A DNA stretch of 64,000 bases from Siderastrea siderea (taxonomy: Eukaryota; Cnidaria; Anthozoa; Scleractinia; Rhizangiidae): assembly GCA_964030785.1 (NCBI GenBank), contig OZ034975.1, forward strand, positions 41,209,069 through 41,273,068, written 5' to 3'. This document shows positions 1 to 10,566 of the stretch, piece by piece. Each line of letters opens with the position of its first letter. The first letter of the stretch is position 1. Under the pieces are notes generated by a model, which was not told the DNA's origin, searched no databases, and saw nothing but the letters and a program-made list of their open reading frames with translations. The translations under genes were made by a program, and so were the position numbers.

Positions 1-945
1 ACGGTACATCCGTCATCATCCGTGTATTTGAAATCACTGTTCAATTTATCGCGTGACTGTTTTTAAATCATACCACGTTTTTGTCAGTTACGACATTCAG
101 GGTTGGGACGTAACCACCGGAAAAATAAAACACAAGAAAAATATTAATAAGGCCAAAAAGAAAAATGATAAGCGTGCAAACAGTAATAACAAGGTCTTGT
201 TTACTACAGGTATGAAAAAATGATGATATGTTGGCAGAATGACCCCGATGCAAGACCAACATTTGCTGATTTGAGAAACAAACTGAAGGAAATGGAACGC
301 CAACACAAGGTGCGTCTTTTAACCCTAAAACCTTCATTGGATAGGGATGTCTGTATATCAGTTTTTAATTGATACAAAGGAAGGATTAAAATGCTAATCT
401 TTTAGCCCTTGTAGCATCTAACATTAAAATTTAATGCAAAACTTCTTATTCAAACGAAGCGCCTTTGGGCTCGTGGTCTGTAAAATGTTTACTTCAGTAA
501 TTGTGTCGAGTTAAATTCCAAAGTTCAAAATCCCAAGGTCCACAGGGACTGAAGGTAATTTCGATGTGCATTGACAACAGTTACATTTAGCCTCCTTTTC
601 AAATCACGGTTAGAGAGAGGCAATCTAACTATATAAGGCAACTCAGAAATAACCTATTTGTTCAAGGAGAACAAACGAGATCAAGGAAATTGATCAGGTG
701 TAATACCCAGTAACTAGTCACTAGTGTTTTCCCAACGCTTGGCTTTGGCTGCATGTTTCTCAAAGAAAGTTCTGATTGGCTCATGGCTTCGTTCTTTGTT
801 CATAACTGCTGCCGTACTCTAAGGACGGAAAAGGTAAAATTTAACGGACCATTCTTTGCTCATTTTTGTTTCTATGCAGAGGTTTATCAACATGAAAATG
901 TATGACAACCAGTTTTACGCAAACGTAGAAGACTTGGTCGTGTAG
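1..945 (+). CDS. Gene A, 3' end of a receptor tyrosine kinase (partial)
   Basis: Only the last two coding exons (210-309, 880-945) lie in the window; the rest of the gene is upstream. Together they encode the end of a tyrosine-kinase C-lobe (CW..DP.ARPTF, the conserved helix-I region) and a 21-residue tail ending at TAG 943-945. Both exons match the corresponding exons of gene C in length (100 and 66 nt), phase and sequence, so A is a paralogue in the same tandem array. The product would be a cytoplasmic catalytic domain of a membrane receptor; domains upstream cannot be seen. The tail contains FYANV, a Tyr-x-Asn motif of the type bound by Grb2-like SH2 domains (family knowledge). Confidence 0.85.
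210..309 (+). CDS. Gene A penultimate exon, kinase C-lobe end
   Basis: 100 nt between acceptor TACTACAG and donor GTGCGT. It enters with one base completing a split Leu codon and leaves in phase 0. It encodes a segment with CWQNDPDARPTF, the diagnostic end of RTK catalytic domains, followed by a Lys/Glu-rich helix. The homologue is gene C exon 61118-61217. Confidence 0.87.
310..879 (+). other. Last intron of gene A
   Basis: Bounded by GTGCGT and TGCAG. It contains a TCTGATTGGC segment near 770-780, also found at the edges of several hairpin elements here. No exon or complete mobile element was recognised. Confidence 0.6.
880..945 (+). CDS. Gene A terminal exon with Tyr-x-Asn tail
   Basis: 66 nt after acceptor TATGCAG, ending at TAG. 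It encodes RFINMKMYDNQF, then YANVEDLVV at the carboxy terminus. The same tail with few changes is seen at 62175-62240 (gene C) and in the relic at 27592 (gene B). Confidence 0.87.
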   Translation, partial: RFINMKMYDNQFYANVEDLVV

Positions 946-2171
946 ACAACCAAAGGTCAATTGGGAGATGCAGTCCCGAGGAGAAGAAGCTGAAAGTAAA
1001 ACTGACTGGAAATTTAGGGTTGAACTAAACAATCCTGCGGCTACTGTATAGATTTTGGTAGTGGTAATATAGATATTGTTGGCAAATGAATGGGAACTTA
1101 TTTAGCCAATAATTTTCGTAGTTATGGTAAGAGTACATGCGGATGCCAGTAACCAGTAACCGGTTTGACATGAAAGACATCACTTAAATATTTAGCAGTA
1201 TAGCAGTAAAAAGTATTATTTTTGATACGAAAATAAGGAGAATATTGAAGGGAATTAAGAGGGTAATTACAAAAAGGTAATAACAGTAGCTGTGAAAACT
1301 GAAGAACAGGGCACTATTTTGCAGATTTTTGTTATTATTTCTTTAGTCCTACTTTTTAACATTTTCGTTGGCGTTTTAAAATGACCAAGAATGTGACATT
1401 TTGAGAAGGAAACAAAGTGGCCTGTTTCATCCGCAGAAAAAAAAACAGTCGGACTGGATGTGTGGAACTTAGTCAGCTGTCTTAATGTGTGAGCACCTTT
1501 ACAAGCCCAAAGAATTTTGACTTAATAAATCTACTCAACATGCATGCTGACAGGTCTCATTGGCATAATTCATAATTATTCTAAATAATTAAACGAAGTT
1601 CCAAAGAAACAAATCAGGCAAAGCGACCTGAAAGTTGCATAATTCCTTTAAAATTCTCGGCTGCTGGAAGAACTGAACATCAAATGCCATAATGGAAAAA
1701 TATTTTGTCAATTTACGTATAATATTCTCGATATTCTAGCATGAAGGCCTGGTATATCAACGTTTAATACGTTTGAGGTAATGAACTGCAGTAAAAGTTT
1801 TGTTGTCAACTGTAGCCACGGCAGACGTGTTTTTTTTTTTCGTTTTCAGTTAATTAAATGCTAATATATGATACGATTCACATAATTTATACTTTCGTTC
1901 TAGTGAAAAATAAATAAATAAATAATTGATGAAGTGTGTTTAACTAAGGTGGAAATTGTTTTCCACTGACCTTTGATTTCTGTTCAAACCGTCGAAAAGA
2001 GACGTACGTTTTGACGAGGACTCACTTCACAGAGCAACCCACCCCAATACTTCAGTAATAACCTTGCAACTCCTTGGCTGAAGCTAATTATCTCGACAGG
2101 TCAGTTTTTGTTCCTTTACTTGCCGCAAATCAACAACATTTAAAATGCAGATCGATGTTAGCGCGCTAGGT
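946..2171 (+). other. Intergenic spacer downstream of gene A, paralogous to the B-C spacer
   Basis: No gene seen. From about 1690 to 2215 the sequence aligns by eye with 28125-28665 between genes B and C: shared blocks include the stretch ending in GCAGACGTG before a T-run, and the TTGACGAGGAC and CCACCCCA blocks. This indicates that gene plus spacer was the duplicated unit. A possible polyadenylation signal AATAAA at 1524-1529 could serve gene A but is weak evidence in AT-rich DNA. Confidence 0.55.
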
Positions 2172-2194
2172 GACCGAAGACCATGTTTATATAT
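2172..2194 (+). promoter_or_regulatory. Orphan copy of the array's TATA-containing promoter block
   Basis: GACCGAAGACC followed by ATGTTTATATAT matches the blocks upstream of gene B (12518-12540) and gene C (28597-28619). Here no signal-peptide exon follows; homology fades near 2215 and an 81-bp repeat begins. It looks like the promoter of a lost gene copy or one displaced by insertions. Confidence 0.55.
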
Positions 2195-2220
2195 GTGCTT
2201 CGTTTATGATCGCCGGAGCC

Positions 2221-2640
2221 GGAGGTACCACTGAATTAGTTGAAGGTACAGGTGGATTAGTGGGAGTTACCGCTGCATAAGTGGCTTGTGGAGCTTTAGC
2301 CGGAGGTACCGCTGCATTAAATGAAAGTACAGGTGGATAAGTGGGAGCTACCGCTGCATAAGTGGCTTGTGGAGCCTTAGCCGGAAGTACCCACTACTTA
2401 GTTGAAGGTACAGGTGGATTAGTGGGAGCTATAGCTGCATAAGTGGCTTGTGAAGGCTAGCCGGCAGTACTAGTGAATTAGTTGAAGGTACAGGTGGACA
2501 GGTGAGAGCTACCGCTGCATAAGTGGCTTGTGGAGCTGTAACCGGAGGTACCCCTGAATTTGTTGAAGGTACAGGTGGATAAGTGGGAGCTACAGCTGCA
2601 AAAGTTGCTTGTGTAGCTGAGCCCGGAGTCAGCGCCGGAG
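2221..2640 (-). repeat. 81-bp (27-codon) tandem repeat, about five units, open on the minus strand
   Basis: Units begin near 2221, 2302, 2383, 2463, 2544 and 2624, so spacings are 81, 81, 80, 81 and 80. On the minus strand the 81-bp units read as an uninterrupted Pro/Thr/Ala/Val-rich 27-residue repeat (for example APQATYAAV, PPVPSTNS). The 80-bp units shift the frame and one unit carries a stop. It resembles a mucin-like linker repeat that is no longer translated through; it could also be a non-coding minisatellite whose period happens to be a multiple of three. Nothing links it to a recognised gene. Confidence 0.65.
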
Positions 2641-3154
2641 TTATCGTCAGTCAATGTATTGCTTGATCAGTTGTACGGGCTGTAGGTGAATTAGATGCAA
2701 CCAGGTTAGTTGCAGAGGCACCTGTGAGTTTTAAAGAAAATTTTTTTCCATACTTGCTGGCAAACATTAAAGTGTATATGACAGATTTTTTTTTATTTGT
2801 CTGATCGAATCTAAATGACATCCCGATATGAATATCAAAAATTATTTTTCGATTTCGATTTTCCTTCCCCACGCTTCTGCCGTTTAAAACCGTGAAATTT
2901 TACTTCCGGTCATGTCAAAAACCGCTCAAAGGGAGACCTGGGCATAGTCACGTTGTGACGTCATACCAGGAACGGAGTCGATGCCAAAACAAGCTACGTG
3001 GGCCGCATTGCGGAAATCTAATTCATTTTGTTTTTCTTTATTCCGCAACCACTAAATTAAGCACGAATATTATGTGAAACTGCTGATGTTACAAGTAATC
3101 TGGGCAGTGATTTGGAGCTTTAGGAGTCCATCGAATGCGAATTGCTAACTTCTG

Positions 3155-3612
3155 AAATTGAAAGCGAAGCAGAACTCGAGATCGAGAAAGAAGCTATTCA
3201 GTACCAGAAGATCCTTACATAGTCAAGCCGCTTACCGATGAATATTGACTTAGAGAATACTATCAAGAGACAAAGGAGGTAGAACGAATAATTCACACGC
3301 TAGAAAACCTATTTGATGGCACCGAAGCGCTCGAGACATAGCAAGAAATGCAACGATTTCTCATCTCCAGGTGTAAACATAAAAGCGAAACAGAACTCGG
3401 GAACGAGAAGGAAGACCATTCAGAACCAGAAGGTCCTTACAAAAACAAGCCGCTTGCCGATTAAAATTGACTTAGAGAATACTATCAAGAGATAGCTGAG
3501 GCAGTACGAAGAAATCAGAATCTAGAAAACTGAGAAAACCTATGTGATGGTACCGAAGCGCTCGAGACGTGGGAAGAAATGCCACGATTTCTCATCTCCT
3601 GGCGCAAATATT
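3155..3612 (+). repeat. About 230-bp direct duplication inside the foldback left arm
   Basis: 3155-3377 and 3380-3612 share the series GAACTCG..GAGAA, CAAGCCGCTT, TTGACTTAGAGAATACTATC, GAAGCGCTCGAGAC and GATTTCTCATCTCC in the same order. The right arm has only one copy, so the duplication came after the palindrome formed or was lost on one side. Confidence 0.6.
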
Positions 3613-3664
3613 ATAATCGTGCTCGGCTAAATAAACGCCTGTTATGCAGGTTATACTTTCATAC

Positions 3665-3799
3665 TCTTACACGTGTAGTTGTACTAACTGTGCGTTAAAC
3701 CATCTGCAAAACGCAGTAGATTGTCCTTGCTGCAAGGAAGTTAAAAAATGTGTCGAATCTCTCGAAGCGCCGTTGTTTCGCGCGAAGCCGCGAACTTGA
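3665..3799 (+). pseudogene. Cys-rich fragment resembling the P2X7-type intracellular zinc module
   Basis: A 44-residue open stretch ending at TGA contains CSCTNC followed after ten residues by CPCCKE. The spacing CxCxxC-x10-CxCC with a following Glu resembles the Cys-rich core of P2X7 carboxy-terminal domains, which are abundant in cnidarian genomes, often near mobile elements. No start codon or flanking domain is present. The counterpart in the right arm (near 4480-4570, minus) has lost most of the cysteines. Probably a relic of the protein once carried by the foldback element. Confidence 0.35.
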
Positions 3800-5323
3800 C
3801 ACAACAACAGGATGTGTAACAATGCACCCGGGGATTCAGTGTTGTCTGCCTAAAACAGATGGTCACTACGATCAGATGCAGCAAAATATAATGCATTAGA
3901 TGGAACAAATTGTTCTCAGATTAGTTCGGAAGGGAAGTGAGAATTTCTCTGCGTTCTTGTGAACTCTTTGAAATTCGTATTGCATTTTGTACGTCCAGGC
4001 AAATTGACACTCGAAATTTCTGCACTGTTTACTTCCGATATATTGACCAGTGTTGATTCATAACTGCGGTAAAGATTATAACATCCCTCATTTGTGCACA
4101 ACTGGACTACGGATAATTATATCATTATGATGAAAATAAGTCTGACTAAGTTTTGAAAGGAATGAGCAAACTCTAATCTTCATTTAATAATCTTACTGCA
4201 GCTTATTGAAAGACCTGAAATATCAATCAAATTGGCTATTGCACAATTTACATATAGACATAAAACAACAACGTTTCAGAGAGTCCACAAGAACGCAGAG
4301 AATTACCCACCTCTCTTCCGAACCAATCTAACGATATTTTCTTCCATCTATCGTATTAAATTTTCTGCATCTGATAGTAGCGACCATCAGTTTTAGTCGG
4401 ACAACACCGAACAGTGCCGGGTGGGTTGTTACACATCCTGTTGTTGTGTCAAGTTCGCGGTTTCGCGCGAAACATACAACGGCGCTTCGAGGGATTCGAC
4501 ACATTTCTGAATTTCTTTGAAGCAAAGACAATCTACGGCGTTTTGCAGATGGTTTAAAGCACAGTTACCAAGAGTATAAAAAGTATAACCTGCATGACAG
4601 GCGTTTATTTAGTCGAGCGCGAGCAAGGTATATTTAGCCGAGCACAATTATAATATTTACACCGGAAGATGAGAAATCGTTGCACTTCTTACTACGTCTA
4701 GAGCGCTTCGGTGCCATCAAATAGGCTTTCTAGATTCTCTTTTCTTTGTTCTGTCTCCTCTACCTCTTGATAGTATTCTCTAAGTCAATTTTCAGGGCAA
4801 GCGGATTGTCTATGTAAGGACCTTTTGGTTCTGAATAGCTTCTTTCTCGATCTCGAGTTCTGCTTTGCTTTCAACTTCAGAAGTTAGCAATTCGCATTCG
4901 ATTGACTCCAAAAGCTCCAAATCACTGCCCAGATTACTTGTAACATCAGCAGTTTCACATAATTTCGTGTTTCGGGTTCACATAAGTTGGCGGTTGCGGA
5001 ATAAAGAAAAACAAAATGAATTAGATCTCCGCAATGCGGCCCACGTAGCTTGTTTTGGCATCGGCTCCGTTCCTGGTATGACGTCACAACGTGACTATGC
5101 CCAGGTCTCCCTTTACGCGGTTTTTTTGACATGACCGGAAGTAAAATTTCACGTTTTTAAACGGCAAAAGCGCGGAGAAGGAAAACCGAAATCGAAAAAT
5201 AATTTTTGATATTCATATCAGGATGTCATTTAGATTCGATCAGGCAAATAAAAAAAAATCTGTCATATACACTTTAAACATGTGACCGATGTTCCTTAGT
5301 GATGACTGCTCTGCAGTTTCTCG

Positions 5324-5587
5324 TTAGCGCTTTTCAGTTCCCGGCTCTTGCTTCCTAGTCGAGCGGTTGCTACATGTAACTGTTTGAATTCCGCTTTCTT
5401 CCTCCTTTTTGCTAGTGTCTAGTTCACTTTCTTGATCCAAGGTTTCCCTCATCGTAGCAGTCGTTTTCCTTTTCCTTTTTCTCGGGGAACTTCTGCCTCC
5501 GTCTTTTTTCTGAATATCCGTCGATGCAAACTCTTGCAGTGACAAGCTGTCAAAGTTCTTGCAATATAACATCTTCAGAGAAGCCAT
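5324..5587 (-). CDS. Hypothetical 87-residue charged ORF beside the foldback
   Basis: ATG at 5587 opens a frame of 87 residues, rich in Lys, Arg, Glu and Ser, with a basic run PRKRKRK that could act as a nuclear-localisation signal. It shows no recognisable domain, no hydrophobic segment and no visible splice partners. It sits directly beyond the right end of the foldback element, so it may be an exon of a displaced element gene or chance. Confidence 0.2.
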   Translation of the reverse strand: MASLKMLYCKNFDSLSLQEFASTDIQKKDGGRSSPRKRKRKTTATMRETLDQESELDTSKKEEESGIQTVTCSNRSTRKQEPGTEKR

Positions 5588-5639
5588 CCTCCTGTTTTTT
5601 TCTCATTGTCTGAACATCATTATCGTCATCATCCGGGCA

Positions 5640-6340
5640 ACTTGGTATCAAGATACCAATAGTGGGCTATCTGTCTGGCCTATGCGGCGCGCCCCCGGGG
5701 TGGCGGATGTGGGAGCCCCCTGATCATCCTTAAGGTGGATCACTGAAGGGTCGGTTGGGGTACCTGTGAAATAACCAATAAACAGGCGCGGGCCAAGACG
5801 GCTAAGTGGGCGGGGGCATAACCGGCCTACCCTCCCATCAGGGAGTATAAATATGATGAGCAGAATAAATATGATGAGCAGAGAAAATTGGAGCCCCGTT
5901 GGCTGCAGTATGCATGACCCACCGGAGTGTGGATACGCTCTGCTACTCAGCGACCCCACTCCCAGCTATGGTTAATATAGCCAGGTGGACCAGACTTGTT
6001 AGCTGGGTGAGGGTAGCTGGTCTAGGAGATGGGTACTCCAAAATCGAAACCAAGCTATGGCGGTGGAGTTTAAAGGAGGCATCCCCTCCACGTTTGCCGG
6101 CCAACAGAGGGCTAACAACCCTCTTCGGTGCTAGTACTATGTTACTGAAACAAGCACTAACCACTACGTTTGTCCTTCGCCGGGGCAACTCTCCTGTGGT
6201 ACACCACATATAACGGATGATGCTGAAAGCCGAGATGAAGGCATTGTCTTGAAGAGGAAGCTGCTTCGGCGTAACCTGAAGATAGGAATCTGGAAACTGT
6301 TTGAGACCGGGAGAAAAGCTTAAAGAGCATTGTCTGAACA
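5640..6340 (+). mobile_element. Probable 5' fragment of a LINE retrotransposon
   Basis: This GC-rich patch is unlike its surroundings. Near its end (about 6252-6320) the + strand reads RRNLKIGIWKLFETG, reminiscent of the first strand of the apurinic endonuclease of RTE/CR1-like LINEs (usually an LRIGTWNVRTL-type motif), and then stops. The GC-rich leader with CCCACCGGAGTG and ACCCTCTTCGG blocks looks like a LINE 5' UTR. No reverse transcriptase follows. Identification rests on one weak motif. Confidence 0.35.
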
Positions 6341-6469
6341 CAATGTTCCTCGAACTTGTCGAGGGCTATCTTTTCTTCTGTTGGAGAGAACAGAAACATC
6401 AGACTGAGTGCAGCTATAACCAGGCCAGCCAACACAGTTATTAACTAACACACGATCACACTAGATGAA

Positions 6470-6788
6470 TCAGAATTGAAAAATTAAACGAGACTTACCT
6501 GTAAGTTGAAGTTTGATTAAGATTCTATGAGTCTCCGGTCGGGAACAAGGGAGTCACGTGAGATATGCGTGCGCACCTCTGCATTCGGACTTCAAAGAAA
6601 TGACATACCTGTCACACAACCAGGGTAGGGCAATGGAAAAAACACATTTCCCTAGTAGCAAAACATGTATTATATACAATACATAAACGTTTGGGTGGGC
6701 ACATGACTCCCTTGTTCCCGACCGGTGACTCATAGAATCTTAATCAAACTTCAACTTACAGGTAAGTCTCGTTTAATTTTTCAATTCT
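6470..6788. repeat. Near-perfect hairpin at the DIRS 3' end
   Basis: Arms 6470-6560 and 6701-6788 are inverted copies with about two mismatches over about 88 bp, around a spacer of about 140 bp. The outer part reads ACTTACCTGTAAGTTGAAGTTT; the inner part contains CCGGTCGGGAACAAGGGAGTCA. The spacer includes GATATGCGTGCGCACCTCTGCATTC, which recurs inverted near 10499-10530 at the other end of the element. It is therefore part of the DIRS terminal/internal complementary region, perhaps rearranged. Confidence 0.7.
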
Positions 6789-6831
6789 AGTTCGTCACCG
6801 GTCTATGTCACAAGGAAATCACGTGAGACTT
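6789..6831 (+). repeat. DIRS inverted terminal repeat, left copy
   Basis: TTCGTCACCGGTCTATGTCA continuing into CAAGGAAATCACGTGAGA. It matches the reverse complement of 10514-10566 with few changes. Confidence 0.7.
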
Positions 6832-7023
6832 GAAAGCATGTGACCGGAAGAAGTCGACCATAACTTAAGACCATATCAATGTCAACAATAACCATGGCTT
6901 TAATCACACTCTGCTTGTGTTTACAGAACAACCTGGTTGTTCACATGAACAATAACTCTCTGTAACCGTCTGTCGCAATCAAATAACAATTGTAGTTAAA
7001 GTTCTTAGCATCATTACAGCTGT

Positions 7024-8361
7024 TTATTTCTGCAAAGCATTTAGCAGCTGTTTCCCAAAGTTATCTTTTGGTTTGGAAATAGCTTTGTTGTAATATTTCA
7101 GGAAAGTATTTTCCCAGGACCACTCAGCACTGTCCATGATAGTTTTTATTGAGAGGTGCTGAGCTTTTGCTGCTGCGGTTGACGCAGCTCTTGTACTGTG
7201 GGTACCAAAGGTAGAAGTATTTATGCCAGAAAGCTTTAATTCGTGCTTCAACCATCTACTGACAGTGTCCTTGGAGACTGGCCTGTGTGGCTTCTGGTAA
7301 CTAACAAGCAACGTTTGATGACCATGTCTCATGTCCTTCGTCCTCTTCAGGTATTCGGAAAGGTACCTGACTACGCAGAGACGAGGATCTTCGTCGAATG
7401 GTAGAAATTCTATCTTAGTACATTCTTTTCCAGGTTTAGTAGTTTTTAACAATTCATTAACAATAAACACAACTTTGCTGTCTGAGACTTTCATGTCCCT
7501 TGTAGTTAGGGCATGGATGGTCTGGCAACGTTGGCCTGACAATATGGCCATTAACATAACTAATTTTAATGTCAAAAAACTCTCAGCAGGATGGAAAGTT
7601 TTTAAATGTTCAAGAACTCTGTTCACATTCCACACTTCTTTGTATTTTGGCAGGGCTGGTCTCGTAGTAAATGTTCCCTTCAGAAACTGAGAAACAAGTG
7701 GGTGATTACCAAAGGACTTGTTTCCCTGTAGTACAATGACACTTGCCAATGCACTCCTTGCAGTGTTTAAAGCACTGTAACTGAGTCCCTTGTGACAAAG
7801 CTCTGCGAGAAAATTAATTCCACTTGCTACAGGAGGTGAAATTGGATCAATTTTCCGTTTACTACAGTACTCCATCCATTTCTTAATGTAAGAGCTGTAC
7901 TGGACCCTCGTGCTTGTACGCCAGGACTGCATGATAATGTCGGAAGCCGACGATGAAATTCCTTGACTCTGCAAATGTTCCCGGGCAAGGGGCAAAAGGA
8001 GTAAGGACACCTGATTTTTTAGGGGGTGCACAGCACTGGGGTCCTGAGGAAGGTACAGTGTGTCCATTCTGTTTGGGAGCACTAATGGTGCTTGTATGAG
8101 CATCCTTGTTAGTGTAGGCCACCATGCTTGAGTGGGCCAGAATGGTACAAGTAGTAAGCCTGTTGCTTGGTCCTGCTGTATCTTTTGAAGGGTTCTCATA
8201 ATCACACTAAAGCGTGGAAAAGCATAACAAACATACTGTGACCATTGTACCTTAAAAGCATCTACAGCTACAGCCCCTGGGGCAGGCTTGTATGACACAT
8301 AAGGTTTAAGCCTACATTTAAGCCTAGAGGCAAATAGGTCAATATCGGGTCTCACTGACAT
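7024..8361 (-). pseudogene. DIRS tyrosine recombinase with RNase H tail
   Basis: The longest open frame in the window (445 codons). Its start (PDIDLFASRL ... YVSYKPAPGAVAVDAF) is the conserved segment after DIRS RNase H. The remainder is a phage-integrase-like tyrosine recombinase: catalytic Arg in LSGQRCQTIHAL, the H-x-x-R box in GTHSTRAAS, and a Tyr nucleophile candidate in FLKYYNK. In DIRS elements this enzyme would integrate a circular cDNA. The frame continues upstream into RNase H (8386-8770) through a single TAG, so the ATG at 8361 is probably not a real start. The recombinase part itself is undamaged; the element is not autonomous because RT is missing. Confidence 0.82.
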
Positions 8362-8385
8362 TCTACAGATACCCTCTTCATATAA

Positions 8386-8770
8386 CTACTGATTAAGGGT
8401 CCACTCAAGTTCTCTGCGATGTTGTCTAGATTCCCTGTCAGCAACTATGTTTGTTTTGCCAGGAATATGGGCTAAAGTCAGCCATGTTCCTCTGTGGATA
8501 CACCAAGACCATATTTCCTTGTTAAGCTCATTAAGCTCCCAGGAGTGACTAGTACCCATGTTGTTAAGGATAGTGACTGCTGTCATATTGTCCACCATGA
8601 GTTTCACATGCTGTTGTCTGATCTTCTCCTTGAAACATTTTAGCCCTAATTTGATAGCTAACATCTCAAGCTAATTAATGTGGTGTTTTGCTTCGTTTGA
8701 GCTCCATAACCCCCCTGTGGGAGTTCCCTGAAATTCACAGCCCCACCCCGTTGTAGAGGCATCTATGCAT
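8386..8770 (-). pseudogene. DIRS RNase H domain with two in-frame stops
   Basis: In the same frame as the recombinase: IDASTTGWGC (first Asp), TGGLWSSNEAKHHIN, a TAG, then LEMLAI (Glu), MVDNMTAVTILNN (Asp), AHIPGKTNIVADRESR (Asp), and EWTLNQ followed by a second TAG at 8386. The order and spacing of acidic residues fit DIRS/LTR-type RNase H. Upstream of 8770 the frame breaks up and no RT motif is found. Confidence 0.75.
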
Positions 8771-8878
8771 GCGTGAATATTGTTTATCCGCTAGTTTATA
8801 TCTTCAAGAACATGGGGTGTTAATTACATGGTACCCTCAAAATCTCTGCACTGGGATAATGCTTTGGTTTTCGCCATG

Positions 8879-9271
8879 TCAAGCCTGCCCTAATATAGGG
8901 GGCCATACATTACTCCAGGGAAATTTCTTTAGTGCAGGGACCTGGTCTTGATAAGGGGTTGTAGTAAATTCAATAGACTGGCCTTTCACAGTGCAAAGGA
9001 CCTCAGGGTCTGAGGTTAACTCTAGCCATGTGGAACAAAATTTACTTATGTTACCAGCCTTAAAGCACTGAATCTTTAATGACAATAACTGTTTAATGTT
9101 CTCAACATGAGACTCAAAATTACCAACCTGCAAGGTTTCCAGATTCGCCAGGCCATTAACATTTGCATTTAGTTCTTGCCCTTCTTTTTGTAGAGGAGGA
9201 ATTTTGAGTTTTTTGACTTGTCCCCGCAATTTCGCCAGTGGCTTTGGGAATGATAGGCCTTTTTGTAACAC
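8879..9271 (-). pseudogene. DIRS RT-ORF amino-terminal remnant
   Basis: The frame encodes ISKFCSTWLELTSDPEVL ... VKGQSIEF and ends WPPILGQ then a stop. DIRS polyproteins carry a segment of this form (W..LT.D..IL..V.G..I.F) just before the RT. Here it runs into the deletion. Confidence 0.6.
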
Positions 9272-9588
9272 TGGTCCGAGGACCTATTCCTTCCACTGTC
9301 ACTAGAGTTTCCTTTGTAACGACTTCTTTGTGATTTGTTTGCATTTGCTGACGTTTGTGAGATTTTATTTGAAGCTTTAATATTGTTTAGCTGTTGTTGG
9401 AGGTCATCTTCAAAGAGCAGCGAAGTAACTGGGACATTATGTGAGCAAAGTCCTGCATATTCTATCTTGAGGCTAGGTCTTATTGCCTCGCGCCTTTTCA
9501 TTGATAATTCGTTTTGTGTGTGGCTCAATAGAGCCAGAGCATCGGTATGAAAAACCGACCATTTCATCCAGATCAATTTCCTTGGCAT
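9169..9588 (-). pseudogene. DIRS gag, carboxy-terminal part (shifted frame)
   Basis: Contains LSMKRREAIRPSLKIEYAGL followed by LCSHNVPVTSLLFEDDL, a block typical of DIRS gag (RR..I.P.L...Y..LC....P.T..LF.DDL). It then becomes Ser/Asn/Arg-rich. It is joined to 9473-10372 by a frameshift near 9560. Confidence 0.6.
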
Positions 9589-10372
9589 CTTGTTTGCGGG
9601 CCTTTAGCAAATTGTCAGTACATTTTGCAATAATAGTGCCCACCTTAGAAACGATGTTCTGAGTATTTGCCGTTCTCAGGTGCACTCGTTTGACCGCATG
9701 GCTCATGTTTGCCCATATTTCAGGGTTCACTCGTGGGACAACTAAACTGTCAAGGTTCCCGGGTCGGGCACGTTTCTTCAATTTTTCAGAGAGTTTTTCG
9801 GAGTTCAATTTCTCCGACCATCTCTTATTGATGATTTTTGCGAGCTTATCTGAGACGTCTTGGTCAGTTTGCTCATCTGCATTCAGGTCATTTGCGATAG
9901 TGTCAAGTAAATCATCTTTCGGCTCCCGGGTCGGGCGAGTCTTTGCTACGTTTCAGTCGAGCAGCGTGTCGCTGTCCTCATCCAGAGATGCAGAAGCTTC
10001 GTTATTTGAATCAGTGTCTGAGTCAGACAATTCGTCAACCCTCTGCCTTTTCGAGGGTCTCTGGCTATCTGCAAGCCGTACAATAGCTTGTTGCATCGAG
10101 TTCATCGATTTCGTAACCGACAACATGTTGTCGTTCAGCTTTATAAGCGTCGATTCCAACGTGTCGTTGGCTTTTTCTGAAGCGGCCAGCACTGCCGTTT
10201 GTGTTGGAAGGTTGTCTTCATCTTCATTGAGAACTGCATCTTCATTCTCTTTGCCTGATTCCTCTGTGGACCTGTCCTTTGGGCTCTCATCCTCCCGGGT
10301 ACGTTTTCCCGCCATTCTCTCGACTCGCAATTTACGCTGAAATTTTTTGCTTATTTCGGGTCCGAGAAGCAC
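9473..10372 (-). pseudogene. DIRS gag, amino-terminal part with one TGA
   Basis: One frame runs from ATG 10372 to 9473 with a single TGA at 9953-9955. The first part is acidic and Ser-rich with a heptad-like helix (LIKLNDNMLSVTKSMNSMQQ) and a basic PSKRQR patch. The second part contains RWSEKLNSEKLSEKLKKRA and VNPEIWANM, as in DIRS gag proteins. Confidence 0.6.
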
Positions 10373-10513
10373 CCAACACGTCTCATTTCGGTAGGTTTGG
10401 ATAGTAGCTAGCAGCTATCCGCGTAGTAAATAGAGGTTGAAAAATGGTCGACGTAATTTTACAGAAGTCCGAACGCTTTGAAGGTTAGCAAGCAACTGAA
10501 TGCAGAGGTGCGT

Positions 10514-10566
10514 ACGCATATCTCCCGTGATTTCCTTGTGACATAGACCGGTGACGAAATAGAATT
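10514..10566 (-). repeat. DIRS inverted terminal repeat, right copy
   Basis: Inverted match of 6789-6831 extended by GATATGCGTACGCACCTCTGCATTC, which also matches 6561-6585. It marks the 5' end of the element. Confidence 0.7.

Larger units (their letters stand above)
2765..5280. mobile_element. About 2.5-kb foldback element with arms of about 1 kb
   Basis: The left arm (about 2765-3970) is the inverted copy of the right arm (about 4270-5280). Matching marks: the poly-T/ATTTGTCTGATCGAATCTAAA end at 2785-2815 against 5230-5262; the GTCACGTTGTGACGTCATACC block near 2950 against 5080; and CTCTGCGTTCTTGTG near 3945 against 4290. The spacer is about 300 bp. The arms are diverged by point changes and small indels, so this is an old insertion rather than an assembly inversion. 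No complete transposase is visible. Foldback elements and large MITEs have this architecture; the superfamily cannot be assigned. Confidence 0.75.

Noticed and set aside
2651..2872. Minus-strand 73-codon ORF from the foldback end into the 81-bp repeat flank
   Set aside because: It crosses the element boundary, matches nothing recognisable, and the inverted arm copy does not preserve it.
5943..6341. Minus-strand 132-codon ORF
   Set aside because: Shadow of the GC-rich LINE-like 5' region; the + strand carries the only motif seen.
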